Positions 19,163-27,979 of a stretch of 64,000 nt of DNA are shown here, in pieces (positions within the stretch are counted from its first letter, which is position 1; the number at the start of each line of letters is the position of its first letter). Made by a program: the position numbers and the translations under genes. This stretch comes from DATFRX01 sp035630615 (lineage in GTDB: Bacteria > Actinomycetota > Actinomycetes > Propionibacteriales > Nocardioidaceae): positions 1 through 64,000 of the forward strand of contig DASQKI010000049.1 of the NCBI GenBank assembly GCA_035630615.1, written 5' to 3'. Below the pieces are notes generated by a model. That model saw only the letters and a list, made by a program, of their open reading frames with translations. It had not been told where the DNA came from and searched no databases.

Positions 19163-19467
19163 TGCCGCTGTTGTGGCCGCTGCTGCTGAGCGCGGCGCTT
19201 TTCGGGGTCGGCGTCTACGGCGTGCTGGCCCGCCGCAACGCGGTGCTCGCCCTGATGGGTGTCGAGTTGATGCTCAACGCCGCCAACCTCAACCTGGTCG
19301 CGTTCGACGTGTGGTTTCGCGATGTGCTCGTGTCGGGTCAGGTCTTCACGCTGTTCATCATCGCCCTGGCCGCGGCCGAGATCGGGCTCGGTCTCGCGAT
19401 CGTGCTGCGGCTGTTTCGGGCGTACGGGCACGTCGACGTCGATCGGGTCGGAGGCGACCCCTCGTGA
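19162..19467 (+). CDS. nuoK: NADH-quinone oxidoreductase-type subunit K
   Basis: 101 residues, three membrane helices. Family motifs GVYGVLARRNAVLALMGVELMLNAANLN (conserved glutamates in the membrane) and TLFIIALAAAEIGLGLAIVL are present. It overlaps nuoJ (TGATG) and nuoL (GTGA). Part of the proton-translocating membrane arm. Confidence 0.94.
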   Translation: MPLLWPLLLSAALFGVGVYGVLARRNAVLALMGVELMLNAANLNLVAFDVWFRDVLVSGQVFTLFIIALAAAEIGLGLAIVLRLFRAYGHVDVDRVGGDPS

Positions 19468-21302
19468 TCGGGCTGACGCTTGTCATCGTGCTGCCGGCGC
19501 TGGCCGCGTTGGTCGGCCTCGCCGCGATCGACGGCATCGAAATCGCCCTGGTTTCGGTCGGTGGCGCGGCCATCACCTTCGTCGCGACGCTGATCGTCGC
19601 GGTGCCACGCTTCGGAACGGCAGGACCGGTCGGCGGCTCGTGGGGGCACGCCTGGGGCACCCTCAACGCGCCAGATGTGTCGTTCGCGCTCCGCGCCGAC
19701 TCCCTATCGGCCGCACTGCTGCTGCTTGCCGCGTCGGTTGCGCTGCTGGTGCAGATCTACTCGGTCGCCTATCTCGCCGACGACCCGCGTTATCGCGCGT
19801 ACGCCTCGATCGTGTCGCTGTTCTCGGCGTCGATGGCCGCGGTCGTCGTGGCCGACGACATGTTCGTGCTGTTGATCGGCTGGGAGATGATGGGCGTCTG
19901 CTCCTATCTGCTGATCGCCCACTACTGGGAGCGATCCGACGCCCGGGACGGTGCGGCCAAGGCGTTCCTGATGACCCGGACGGCCGACGTCGGACTGCTG
20001 ATCGCGATCATCGTGCTCGGCCAGGCCGTCGGCAGCTATCGGATCAGCGACGTGCTCGACGCGGTGGCGGCCGGCGATCTGTCCGGGTCGACGATCACCG
20101 TGACCGCCTTGCTCATCCTGCTCGCGGCCATCGGTAAGTCGGCGCAGTTTCCGCTGCACACGTGGCTACCCGACGCCATGCCGGGCCCCGCGCCGATCAG
20201 CGCGCTGATCCATTCGGCGACGATGGTGGCCGCCGGGGTCTACCTCGTGGCCCGGATGGAGCCGCTGTTCCTGGCCAGCGAGACCGCGACGATCGTTCTC
20301 GGTCTGACCGCGGTGATCACGATGCTGATCGCGGCCGCGTTCGCACTCGCACAAGACGACCTCAAGCGGGTGCTCGCCTGGTCGACGGTCAGCCAGCTCG
20401 CGTACATGTTCGCCGCTCTCTCGGTCGGCAGCGTCGTCGCCGCGATCGGTCATCTGCTCGCCCATGGGGCCTTCAAGGCATTGCTGTTCCTGGCCGCCGG
20501 GTCGGTCGCGCATGCGGTCGGCTCGACGGCCTTCGCCGACATGGGCGGCCTGCGGCGCCCGATGACGTGGACGTTCGCGACCGCCACGATCGGCTTCGCC
20601 GCACTGTCCGGGCTGGTGCCGCTGTCGGGGTTCTTCACCAAGGACGCCGTCGTGGGAGCGGCCTACGATGCGGCATCCGGTGGCGGTGAGGGCCCGGCTC
20701 CGAGTTGGCTCGCATGGCTGATCGTCGTCGCGACGCTGTTCACCGCAGTCCTGACCGTGGCCTATGCGACCCGGGCCTGGCGCCTCGTCTTCTCCGGTGA
20801 GCGGCGTGGATCAGAGACGGCTCACGAGGCGCCAGCCCTGATGCGGTGGCCGATGGTCGTCTTGGCGGTCCCCACGGCTCTCATGGGACTCGCCGTGGTC
20901 CGACCCGGATGGCTCGCGGGCTCCGAGGCCGAGCCGGTGCACTCCTGGGTGGCCGTGACGAGCACCGCGATCCTGGCGGGCGTCGTCGCGATGACCTGGC
21001 TGCTCGGGCGCGCGGGCGATCCGGCCACGCGGCTCGGGCCGATCCGGCCGGTGCTGGCGCGGGAGTTCGGTGTCGACGCGGCGTACAACCGGTTCATCGT
21101 CGCGCCGACCCTCGCTGCCAGTGGGCTGGTCCTGGCGACCGATCGCGACGTCGTCGACGCCTATGCACGCGGTGCGTCGTCCGGTGCGATCGACGCCTCG
21201 CGGCTGCTGCGATTGGCGCAGTCTCGCAACGTCCAGACCTACGTCACCGTTGCCGTGTTGGGCATCGCGCTGGCCGCCGTGGTCGCGGGGGTGACGGCCT
21301 GA
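19464..21302 (+). CDS. nuoL: NADH-quinone oxidoreductase-type subunit L (antiporter-like)
   Basis: 612 residues, close to the usual NuoL length, with about 16 membrane helices. Signatures include GWEMMGVCSYLLIAHYWER and FPLHTWLPDAMPGPAPISAL (the discontinuous-helix region), plus a long C-terminal part that should form the lateral amphipathic helix. I use the GTG at 19464, which overlaps the nuoK stop. The stop overlaps nuoM (TGATG). Distal proton-pumping subunit. Confidence 0.93.
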   Translation: MIGLTLVIVLPALAALVGLAAIDGIEIALVSVGGAAITFVATLIVAVPRFGTAGPVGGSWGHAWGTLNAPDVSFALRADSLSAALLLLAASVALLVQIYSVAYLADDPRYRAYASIVSLFSASMAAVVVADDMFVLLIGWEMMGVCSYLLIAHYWERSDARDGAAKAFLMTRTADVGLLIAIIVLGQAVGSYRISDVLDAVAAGDLSGSTITVTALLILLAAIGKSAQFPLHTWLPDAMPGPAPISALIHSATMVAAGVYLVARMEPLFLASETATIVLGLTAVITMLIAAAFALAQDDLKRVLAWSTVSQLAYMFAALSVGSVVAAIGHLLAHGAFKALLFLAAGSVAHAVGSTAFADMGGLRRPMTWTFATATIGFAALSGLVPLSGFFTKDAVVGAAYDAASGGGEGPAPSWLAWLIVVATLFTAVLTVAYATRAWRLVFSGERRGSETAHEAPALMRWPMVVLAVPTALMGLAVVRPGWLAGSEAEPVHSWVAVTSTAILAGVVAMTWLLGRAGDPATRLGPIRPVLAREFGVDAAYNRFIVAPTLAASGLVLATDRDVVDAYARGASSGAIDASRLLRLAQSRNVQTYVTVAVLGIALAAVVAGVTA

Positions 21303-22927
21303 TGGGGTGGCTCAGCCTGGTCGTGCTGGCTCCGGTGCTCGCCGCGGCGGCGGTGTGGTGGCGGGGCGCCCGCTGGTCGGAGGTCGAAGCCGCGCGGGTC
21401 GGTGTTGGCGCGTCGGCAGTCTCGCTGATCCTCGCCTGGCTGATCTGGCTGACCCGGGACGCTTCGGCGGTCTTTTCGGGCGAGGTCGACCACGTGTGGA
21501 TCCCCGCGCTCGACGTCCATTGGCATCTCGGCATGGACGGCATCTCCTACTGCCTCGTCCTCCTGACCACCGCGCTGTCGGGCCTGTGCTGTCTGTCCCT
21601 GGCCCGCGAGCGGACGGCCGACGAGGCGGGTCAACCGGGCCGGCGATCGCTGCTCGTGCTGATCCTGGTGATCGAGTCGGCCTCGCTGGGAGTCTTCACC
21701 GCACTCGACCTCGTGTTGTTCTTCATCTGCTTCGAGCTCGCGTTGATCCCGATGTGGTTCGTGATCGCGGGCTGGGGCGACCCGCACGACCCGGCCGGTC
21801 GACGACGCGCGGCGACCCGGTTTTTGCTGTTCACCGTGCTCGGGTCGGCGTTGATGTTCGTCGGCTTCATCGGCATCGCCTGGCAGGCCGACACGCTGCA
21901 GATCGACGCGCTGTCGGTCAGCGCGCCAGCGTTCACCGGCACGCTCAACACGCTGCTGGCGGTCGCGATCGCGCTCGGCCTCGCCGTCAAGACGCCGATC
22001 CTGCCGCTGCACATCTGGCTGCCCGACGCGCACGCTAAAGCTCCGACGGTCGGCTCGGTGCTGCTCGCCGGGGTGTTCTTGAAGCTCGGGACCTATGGCT
22101 TCGTCCGCATCCTGGTGCCAATCATGCCCGTGCAGGCGGCGCAGATCGGGCCGTACCTCGCGGCGTTCGGCGTCGCCGGCATCGTCTACGCGGCGCTCGC
22201 CTGCCTGCGCCAGTCCGATCTCAAGCGGCTCATCGCCTACTCCAGTGTCGGTCACATGGGCTTCGTCGCCCTCGGGATCGGCACGCTGACCGCGTCGGGG
22301 CTGACGGCGGCGGTGTTCATCAGCGTCGCGCACGGACTCATCACGGGGTTGCTGTTCTTCCTCGCTGGGTGGCTGAAGGAGCGGTACGGCAGCAGCGACC
22401 TCGCCGCGCTCGGACACGGGATGTACCGGCGCAGCCCTTGGCTCGCCGTCGCGTTCTGCTTCGGCTGCCTCGCGAGCCTCGGAGTGCCTGGCTTGGCCGG
22501 CTTCTGGGGCGAGATGCTGGCGCTGCGCGGTGCCTACGAGGTCGGCCCGACGATGGACCGGGCCGGCGCGTGGACACTGCTCGGCATCGCCGCGCTCGGC
22601 ATCGTGGTCACCACGGCCTACTTCGTCGGCCTCATCCGCCGCCTCCTTCAGGGCACGCCCAGCCCGGACGAGACGATCCGACACTTGTGGTCAGACGATC
22701 CGCAACCTGGCGACCAAGGACCCGACGACAGTGGGCGGATCGCTCGACCACAAGTGACCGATCAACTGCAGGAGGCTGAGGATGACGGCGTGGTCGACCT
22801 CGATCGCGAGCAGGGCATCGTCACGGGTGTCCTGGCCGTCAGCGTCTTCGTGCTCGGGATCGTCCCGGGTCTGCTCAGTGGCACCATCGCGCAGGCGATG
22901 CCGTGGATCGTCGGGGGCATCCGATGA
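21302..22927 (+). CDS. nuoM: NADH-quinone oxidoreductase-type subunit M (antiporter-like)
   Basis: 541 residues, about 14 membrane helices. Contains FELALIPMWFVI, PLHIWLPDAHAKAPTVGSVL and LKRLIAYSSVGHMGF, typical of NuoM. Start shares a base with the nuoL stop. An extra hydrophilic stretch of about 35 residues near position 460-500 (SDDPQPGDQGPDDSGRIARPQ) separates the last helices. It coincides with a long inverted repeat (22682-22756) and makes the protein a little longer than most NuoM. Confidence 0.92.
   Translation: MGWLSLVVLAPVLAAAAVWWRGARWSEVEAARVGVGASAVSLILAWLIWLTRDASAVFSGEVDHVWIPALDVHWHLGMDGISYCLVLLTTALSGLCCLSLARERTADEAGQPGRRSLLVLILVIESASLGVFTALDLVLFFICFELALIPMWFVIAGWGDPHDPAGRRRAATRFLLFTVLGSALMFVGFIGIAWQADTLQIDALSVSAPAFTGTLNTLLAVAIALGLAVKTPILPLHIWLPDAHAKAPTVGSVLLAGVFLKLGTYGFVRILVPIMPVQAAQIGPYLAAFGVAGIVYAALACLRQSDLKRLIAYSSVGHMGFVALGIGTLTASGLTAAVFISVAHGLITGLLFFLAGWLKERYGSSDLAALGHGMYRRSPWLAVAFCFGCLASLGVPGLAGFWGEMLALRGAYEVGPTMDRAGAWTLLGIAALGIVVTTAYFVGLIRRLLQGTPSPDETIRHLWSDDPQPGDQGPDDSGRIARPQVTDQLQEAEDDGVVDLDREQGIVTGVLAVSVFVLGIVPGLLSGTIAQAMPWIVGGIR
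22682..22756. repeat. Intragenic inverted repeat in nuoM
   Basis: Outer arms CACTTGTGGTC (22682-22692) and GACCACAAGTG (22746-22756), a symmetrical 3x3 internal loop, then inner arms CGATCCGC (22696-22703) and GCGGATCG (22735-22742). That gives 19 paired bases over a 75-nt element, entirely inside the reading frame. It encodes a hydrophilic insert between membrane helices. Confidence 0.72.
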
Positions 22928-24429
22928 GCCTGACCGGGTTTGACTGGCTGGCCCTCGGGCCGGCCGTGATCGTGGCGGTGGCGGGCGTCGTCCTGTTGCT
23001 CGGCGACGCGTTCGCCGGCGTACGGTCGTGGCTGCTCGGCACGTCCGGCAGCCTGGTCGCCCTCGGTGGCGCCGCGGTCGCCGCCGCCGGGATGAGCGGC
23101 AGTGACCGCGAGACCATGTGTACGCAACTCACCGGGCAAGCCGCGTTGGAGCACCAAGAGCAGTGCAGCTTCGTCGTCGACGACACCACGATCGCGCTCT
23201 GGTGGATCATCCTGGTTGGCGCCGCGCTGGTCGTCCTCATGGCCGCGGTGCACGCCGACGACGCGTCGATGCCACCGGGGGAGTTTCACTTCCTGCTGTT
23301 GAGCTCGGTCGGGGGCGCTCTGACGCTGGCGGCGTCGCGCGACCTCGTCTCGCTGGTCGCGGCACTCGAGTTGGTGTCGCTGCCGTCGATCGCCCTGGTC
23401 GCGCTGCGCCGAGACGATCGGGTCGCGTCGCGGTCGGCCTGGACGTTTTTCCTCGCGTCGGTGACCGCGACCGCGATCACGCTGATGGGCGTCTCGCTGG
23501 TCTACGGCGCGACCGGGAGCGTGTTCTTCGAGGACGTACGCAACGCCGTGCAGGCCGGGGTCGGGCCGGAGTCCGCGCTGCATGCGGGCGTCGTACTCAC
23601 GCTGGCTGGCTTGGTTTTCAAGATCGGCGCGGTGCCGTTTCACATGTGGGTGCCCGACACCTACACCGGCGCGCCGGTGGCGGTCGCGGCGTACCTGTCG
23701 GTCGTCTCCAAGACGGCCGGGGTCGCGGGCGTGCTGCTGCTCGTCACAGGCCCGTTCGGGCCGATGGCGCACACGTGGGGGCCGTTCATCGCGGTGGTCG
23801 CCGGCGTGACGATGACGCTCGGCAACGTCGCGGCTCTGCGGCAAGACGATGCGGTCGGGCTGCTCGCGTGGTCGTCGGTGGCGCAGGCCGGGTTTGTGCT
23901 CGCGCCGGTCGTCGCAGTGTTCGCCGGCGATCTCGGCTCGGTCGACAACGGCTTGCAGGCGGCAATCCGCTACCTCGGCATCTACGCGCTGGCCAACCTG
24001 GCGGCGTTCGCCGTCGTCGCACACGTCCGGGCCCGGGTCGGGCGAACCGATCTCGCGGCGTTTCGGGGCCTGCTGCGCTCGGATCGGCTGGCCGGGGCCA
24101 CGCTGGTGGCGGCCCTGCTGGCACTCGCGGGCTTTCCCCCGGCGATCGTCGGGCTGCTGGCCAAGTACGTGGCGCTGCGCCCGGTGATCGCCGACGGCGA
24201 GGGCATCCTGGCCGTGGTGATGGCGGTCAACGTCATGATCGGGCTGGCCTATTACCTGCGCTTCGCCGCCGTCACGGTGGCGCCCGCCGACGATCCGGAG
24301 GGTGACGCTGTGTTGGCCACCGCGGTCGGGTCCGGCCGGCCGTGGGTCCGCGCCGCCTTCGGGATCACGCTGACCGCTCTGATCGCGACGTCACTGTGGC
24401 CCGATCTGGTGCTGCGACTGTTGGTGTGA
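22924..24429 (+). CDS. nuoN: NADH-quinone oxidoreductase-type subunit N (antiporter-like)
   Basis: 501 residues, about 14 membrane helices; contains FHMWVPDTYTGAPVAVAAYLS and LEYSS-like LLAWSSVAQAGF motifs of NuoN. I use the ATG at 22924, which overlaps the nuoM stop (ATGA), not an in-frame start seven codons earlier. Last gene of the operon. The 76 bp to the convergent next gene contain only a weak GC-rich repeat, so no clear terminator is called. Confidence 0.93.
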   Translation: MSLTGFDWLALGPAVIVAVAGVVLLLGDAFAGVRSWLLGTSGSLVALGGAAVAAAGMSGSDRETMCTQLTGQAALEHQEQCSFVVDDTTIALWWIILVGAALVVLMAAVHADDASMPPGEFHFLLLSSVGGALTLAASRDLVSLVAALELVSLPSIALVALRRDDRVASRSAWTFFLASVTATAITLMGVSLVYGATGSVFFEDVRNAVQAGVGPESALHAGVVLTLAGLVFKIGAVPFHMWVPDTYTGAPVAVAAYLSVVSKTAGVAGVLLLVTGPFGPMAHTWGPFIAVVAGVTMTLGNVAALRQDDAVGLLAWSSVAQAGFVLAPVVAVFAGDLGSVDNGLQAAIRYLGIYALANLAAFAVVAHVRARVGRTDLAAFRGLLRSDRLAGATLVAALLALAGFPPAIVGLLAKYVALRPVIADGEGILAVVMAVNVMIGLAYYLRFAAVTVAPADDPEGDAVLATAVGSGRPWVRAAFGITLTALIATSLWPDLVLRLLV

Positions 24430-24505
24430 CGGCTGCTGGTCTCGCCGTTCGCGCCCTGCCGGAGGCTCGCACCCCGGTGCCGGCTGGTCAGGGCGACCGT
24501 TGGGG

Positions 24506-25432
24506 TCAGCGGCAGTTGGTCGCGACGTGGACGATCCGGACCTGGCTGCCGTTCTTGAAGATCCGCACGTCACGCGGACCGGAGTCCTCACCGAACGAGC
24601 GGGCGAAAGAGCTCGACTGACCGGGACGAAGGCGTCCGTGCTCCGGCGTCACCGTCTCGCCGGTGTTGCGGTTGGTGATGGTGACCTTGAAGTCGTAGTA
24701 CTCCGGGCTGGCGATCGCGCCAGCCGGGATGTCGTCGACCCCGACGTACGTGCTGACGAAGCCGCACGACTTCGTCGCGCTGTGGCGGAACGTCGGCGCC
24801 ACGATTGTGTCCTGGGCGAACCGGTACGTCGTGTCGCCGTAGGTCATCGAGGTGATGTCGCCGTCGCCGTGGACTCCACTGCCGAGCGAGAAGCCGCCGG
24901 CGAGCACCTGTGCGTTCGGCAGCGCCGTCCGCCACTCGTTGAGCGTGCCAAACCACTCCGAGCCGTTGCCGCCATTGTTGGCGCCGGACGGGTCGGCGGC
25001 CTTGGCGTCGGCAGACGAACCGCCCGTGAGCCACCAGACGTTGCCGTACACCGGCTCGCCGACCAGGATGTTGTAGTCGTTGCCGTTGCCCGCAATGTCG
25101 TCGACGTCGAAGACGATCTGCTTGCCCGGGACCGCGAGCAGCGAGGCATTGTTGAAGTTCCAGTCCATGCTGGGCTCGCCGACGTCGGCCAGCGGCTTGT
25201 CCACCGCGAAGTAGCCAGCCGCCTTGTCGGTGCTGGCGGTGCCTTCGGTCCACACGTGGAGGCTGTGCTCCAGGAAATCGACATGCCCTGTGGTGCGGGT
25301 CTCGGAGGTGTTGAGCAGCTCACTGCTTGGGGTGATGGTGACGGTCCCGTCGGCCGAGACGCTGGTCGGTGCCAGCAGCAACGTTCCCCCGAGCAAGGCG
25401 GCCGCCGCGGCCCCCGTGATGAACTTCTGCAT
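24506..25432 (-). CDS. Secreted protein of unknown function
   Basis: 308 residues with a clear signal peptide (MQKFITGAAAAALLGGTLLLAPTSVSA). The mature part is rich in G, N, D, T and aromatic residues (EPSMDWNFNN, VDDIAGNGNDYNILVG, GNGSEWFGTLNEW), with two cysteines, one near the middle (SCGF) and one at the C-terminus (TNCR). These could form a disulfide. I do not recognise the family; the pattern suggests an all-beta extracellular fold. The start at 25432 has AAGGAAGGA upstream and begins the signal peptide. A DosR-like palindrome lies ~220 bp upstream (25655-25674). Convergent with nuoN. Confidence 0.75.
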   Translation of the reverse strand: MQKFITGAAAAALLGGTLLLAPTSVSADGTVTITPSSELLNTSETRTTGHVDFLEHSLHVWTEGTASTDKAAGYFAVDKPLADVGEPSMDWNFNNASLLAVPGKQIVFDVDDIAGNGNDYNILVGEPVYGNVWWLTGGSSADAKAADPSGANNGGNGSEWFGTLNEWRTALPNAQVLAGGFSLGSGVHGDGDITSMTYGDTTYRFAQDTIVAPTFRHSATKSCGFVSTYVGVDDIPAGAIASPEYYDFKVTITNRNTGETVTPEHGRLRPGQSSSFARSFGEDSGPRDVRIFKNGSQVRIVHVATNCR

Positions 25433-25654
25433 CGAGTCGTGATCCTTCCTTGGATGACCGGTGTTCAGGCGAAGCGCGCGGACGACCGTCCGGCTGTGCG
25501 CAGCCGAGGCCAACCGCGATCCTGCGGTCGTGGGTTCGGGTGTGCCAGACGGCGGGCAGTCGTCTCGCTCGACCAGAGCACGAGTCGTGTCGGTCGTTGC
25601 GAAGAAGACTAGGAATCAGCGCGAATGGTCACTATCCAAGAAAGTCCTGCGGCT

Positions 25655-25674
25655 ATCGGGACCTAAGTCCTGAC
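25655..25674. promoter_or_regulatory. DosR/DevR-like box
   Basis: ATCGGGACCTAAGTCCTGAC matches 16 of 20 positions of the mycobacterial DosR consensus as I remember it (TTCGGGACTAAAGTCCCGAA). A second AGGACTT half-site follows about 20 bp closer to the secreted-protein gene. Paired boxes are usual for this regulator. The site lies between yajQ (ending 25709) and the start at 25432. Confidence 0.35.
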
Positions 25675-25708
25675 TCGACGGGAACGTTCGCGGCGGCGAC
25701 GAGACCGG

Positions 25709-26203
25709 TCAGCGGTAGTTGACGAACTGCACCGCGAAGTCGAGGTCGGCGTCCTTGACGAGCGCGATGATCGACTGGAGGTCGTCCTTCTTCTTCGACG
25801 ACACCCGGAGCTCGTCGCCCTGGATCTGGACCTTGACTCCCTTGGGCGCCTCGTCGCGGATCAACTTGCTGACCTTCTTCGCCTCGTCGGAGCCGATGCC
25901 GTTTTTGAGCGTGGCGTCGATCTTGACCTCGCGGCCGGACGTACGCGGCTCACCGGCGTCGAGCGCCTTCAGCGAGATGCCGCGCTTGATCAGCTTGCTC
26001 TTGAAAACGTCGAGGATCGCCAGGGCGCGGTCGTCGGAGTTGGCGCTCAGCTCCACCCCGTACTCGCCCTGCCACTGGATCGACGCCCCGGTGTTCTTGA
26101 AGTCGAAGCGTTGCGAGATCTCGCGGGCCGTCTGGTTCAGGGCGTTGTCGACCTCTTGGCGATCGATCTTGCTCACGATGTCGAACGACGAGTCGCCGGC
26201 CAT
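25709..26203 (-). CDS. yajQ: YajQ family nucleotide-binding protein
   Basis: 164 residues, full length for the family. Begins MAGDSSFDIVSKIDRQEVDNAL and contains GASIQWQGEYGVEL, KSKLIKRGISLKALD, KVQIQGDELRVSSKKKDDLQ and the final FAVQFVNYR, all typical of YajQ/DUF520. YajQ proteins bind nucleotides or RNA; some bind c-di-GMP and act as effectors (shown in Xanthomonas). The start at 26203 is set by a perfect AGGAGG 8 bases upstream. Finding it in the same 12 kb as a diguanylate cyclase is suggestive only. Confidence 0.93.
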   Translation of the reverse strand: MAGDSSFDIVSKIDRQEVDNALNQTAREISQRFDFKNTGASIQWQGEYGVELSANSDDRALAILDVFKSKLIKRGISLKALDAGEPRTSGREVKIDATLKNGIGSDEAKKVSKLIRDEAPKGVKVQIQGDELRVSSKKKDDLQSIIALVKDADLDFAVQFVNYR

Positions 26204-26467
26204 CGGGCGTCCTCCTGGCTGTGGGTGGCTGGTGCAAGGCGTCAGTCTAGGAGTGCCGCGCCAGCAGGTCGCGGGTGAGGACCTTGCTGCCTTCGATCTG
26301 GCGGGCCACCGCCCCGAGATCCGGTGGCACGCCCCCCTGAGCAACCCCGCGAGCTCGATCTCCGGCGCGTACGTCGGCTGCAGCTCGCTGGCCCTGCGAT
26401 TCGGGCGCTTCGAAGTCTGGCACGGCAACGGATCACCCAGCGGGAATGCGGTGCCGATCGGGCTTGC
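26204..26467. other. Intergenic region with a possible gene-tail remnant
   Basis: On the minus strand a short frame ends at 26249 with GGVPPDLGAVARQIEGSKVLTRDLLARHS, which reads like the C-terminus of a protein, but no start or recognisable domain precedes it. Nothing else is seen before the aldo/keto reductase promoter. Confidence 0.25.
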
Positions 26468-26485
26468 GCTAGAGCGTGCTCTAGC
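26468..26485. promoter_or_regulatory. Palindromic operator upstream of the aldo/keto reductase
   Basis: GCTAGAGC-GT-GCTCTAGC: perfect 8-bp arms with a 2-nt centre, 50 bp before the start codon. The form is typical of TetR- or MerR-type sites. No regulator gene lies next to it. Confidence 0.6.
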
Positions 26486-26534
26486 ACCCTAGCGTTTCGA
26501 GCGCAAGATCACGACGTAGCGAAAGAGGCAACGA

Positions 26535-27494
26535 ATGAAGACAGTCGCACTCGGTTCGCAGGGGCTTTCCGTCTCGGAGCAGGGCCTTGGGTGCATGGGG
26601 ATGAGCGAGTTTTACGGCGTCGGTGACGACACGGAGTCGATCGCGACCCTGCACCGCGCGCTCGATCTCGGTGTGACGTTTCTCGACACCGCAGACATCT
26701 ACGGCAACGGCGTCAACGAGCGGTTGGTCGGCAAGGCGATCGCCGGCCGGCGCGACGAGGTGGTGCTCGCGACGAAGTTCGGGATCGTCCGGCCCTACGA
26801 CATTCGCAACGACTTCCACCTGCGGACGTTCAACGGGCGGCCCGACTACGTACGCGCGTGTATCGACGCCTCCCTGCAGCGGCTCGGTCTGGATCACATC
26901 GATCTCTACTACCTGCACCGGCCCGACCCGGACACGCCGATCGACGAGACCGTCGGGGCGATGGCTGAGCTGATCCAGGCCGGCAAGGTGCGTTACATCG
27001 GTTTGTCCGAGGTGTCGGCCGAGCAGCTCGAGACGGCGTACGCCGCGCACCCGATCAGCGCCGTCCAGAGCGAGTACTCCCTGTGGACGCGCGACGTCGA
27101 GGACGTGCTGCCGACGATGCGGCGCCTCGGGGTCGGCCTGGTCGCGTACTCGCCACTGGGTCGCGGCTTCCTAACCGGCTCGGTCACGACGACACAGTCG
27201 CTGGACGGCGACGACTACCGGCGGGTCAATCCGCGATTCGCCGACGGCAACCTGGACGCCAACCTGGCCATCGTCGAGGTGGTCAAGGAGATCGCGGCAG
27301 CTCGGGACGTGACGCCGGCTCAAGTGGCCCTCGCCTGGGTGCACTCGCGCGGTGACGACGTGGTCCCGATCCCGGGGACGAAGCGGCGGCGCTACCTCGA
27401 GCAAAACATCGCGGCTCTCGACGTCGAGCTGAGCGAAGACGACCTGGCCCGGCTGGATCCGCTCGGTGCCCAGGTCGCCGGCGCCCGCTACTAG
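26535..27494 (+). CDS. Aldo/keto reductase
   Basis: 319 residues, an AKR of the YhdN/AKR13 type: GLGCMGMSEFYG at the start, the catalytic tetrad Asp (FLDTADIYGNG), Tyr in the same motif, Lys (VLATKFG) and His (YYLHRPDPDTPIDE), and the NADP-binding end IPGTKRRRYLEQN. It should reduce aldehydes or ketones with NADPH in the cytosol. GAAAGAGGC lies just upstream of the start. A palindromic operator (26468-26485) suggests induction by a small molecule, perhaps an electrophile. The physiological substrate is unknown. Confidence 0.92.
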   Translation: MKTVALGSQGLSVSEQGLGCMGMSEFYGVGDDTESIATLHRALDLGVTFLDTADIYGNGVNERLVGKAIAGRRDEVVLATKFGIVRPYDIRNDFHLRTFNGRPDYVRACIDASLQRLGLDHIDLYYLHRPDPDTPIDETVGAMAELIQAGKVRYIGLSEVSAEQLETAYAAHPISAVQSEYSLWTRDVEDVLPTMRRLGVGLVAYSPLGRGFLTGSVTTTQSLDGDDYRRVNPRFADGNLDANLAIVEVVKEIAAARDVTPAQVALAWVHSRGDDVVPIPGTKRRRYLEQNIAALDVELSEDDLARLDPLGAQVAGARY

Positions 27495-27562
27495 CCGGCC
27501 GCCGCGTCTCGCACCGTCTCCGCCTTGTAGCTTGTTCGACGCAACGTCGATCGGAGGAGTGG

Positions 27563-27979
27563 ATGAGGTACGAGACGACGGTCGACATCGCGGCCGACGC
27601 TGATCGGATCTGGGCGACGTGGGTCGATATCGAGGGCTGGCCGGACTGGTCCGAGTCGGTCGAGTCGGCGCAGCGACTCGACGACGGTGAGTTCGACGTC
27701 GGCAGCCCGGCGCGGCTCAAGCAGCCCAAGATGCGGGCGGCGGAGTGGGAGGTGACCGACGTCGACCCGGGTCGGTCGTTTGTCTGGCGGACCCGCTCCG
27801 GCGGGCTCGACATGGTGGCCACGCACGCCATGGAGCCGACCGGCGACGGTGTCCGCGTGGCGCTGAGCTTCGAGTTGACCGGGCCGCTGTCCGGTCTGGT
27901 CGGGCGGCTGGGCGGCGGCCGGATCCGGCGCTACATCGGCATGGAGGGCGACGGGCTCAAGGCCCACTGCGAGGCCTAG
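27563..27979 (+). CDS. SRPBCC (polyketide cyclase/START-like) family protein
   Basis: 138 residues beginning MRYETTVDIAADADRIWATWVDIEGWPDWSESV, the standard opening of SRPBCC ligand-binding proteins, followed by the beta-sheet pattern (FVWRTRSGGLDMVATHAMEPTGDGVRVALSFELTG) and a final helix. Such proteins form a hydrophobic pocket; many have no known ligand. GGAGGAG lies 6 bases before the ATG. Its stop overlaps by 4 bp that of the convergent HAD gene. Confidence 0.85.
   Translation: MRYETTVDIAADADRIWATWVDIEGWPDWSESVESAQRLDDGEFDVGSPARLKQPKMRAAEWEVTDVDPGRSFVWRTRSGGLDMVATHAMEPTGDGVRVALSFELTGPLSGLVGRLGGGRIRRYIGMEGDGLKAHCEA

Noticed and set aside
21239..22684. 481-codon minus-strand frame opposite nuoM
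   Set aside because: Composition dominated by R, E, D and Q with no domain; nuoM on the + strand is unquestionable.
24430..24505. Terminator after nuoN
   Set aside because: Only a loose CGCCCTG/CAGGGCG pairing with a ~30-nt loop is visible, too weak to call.
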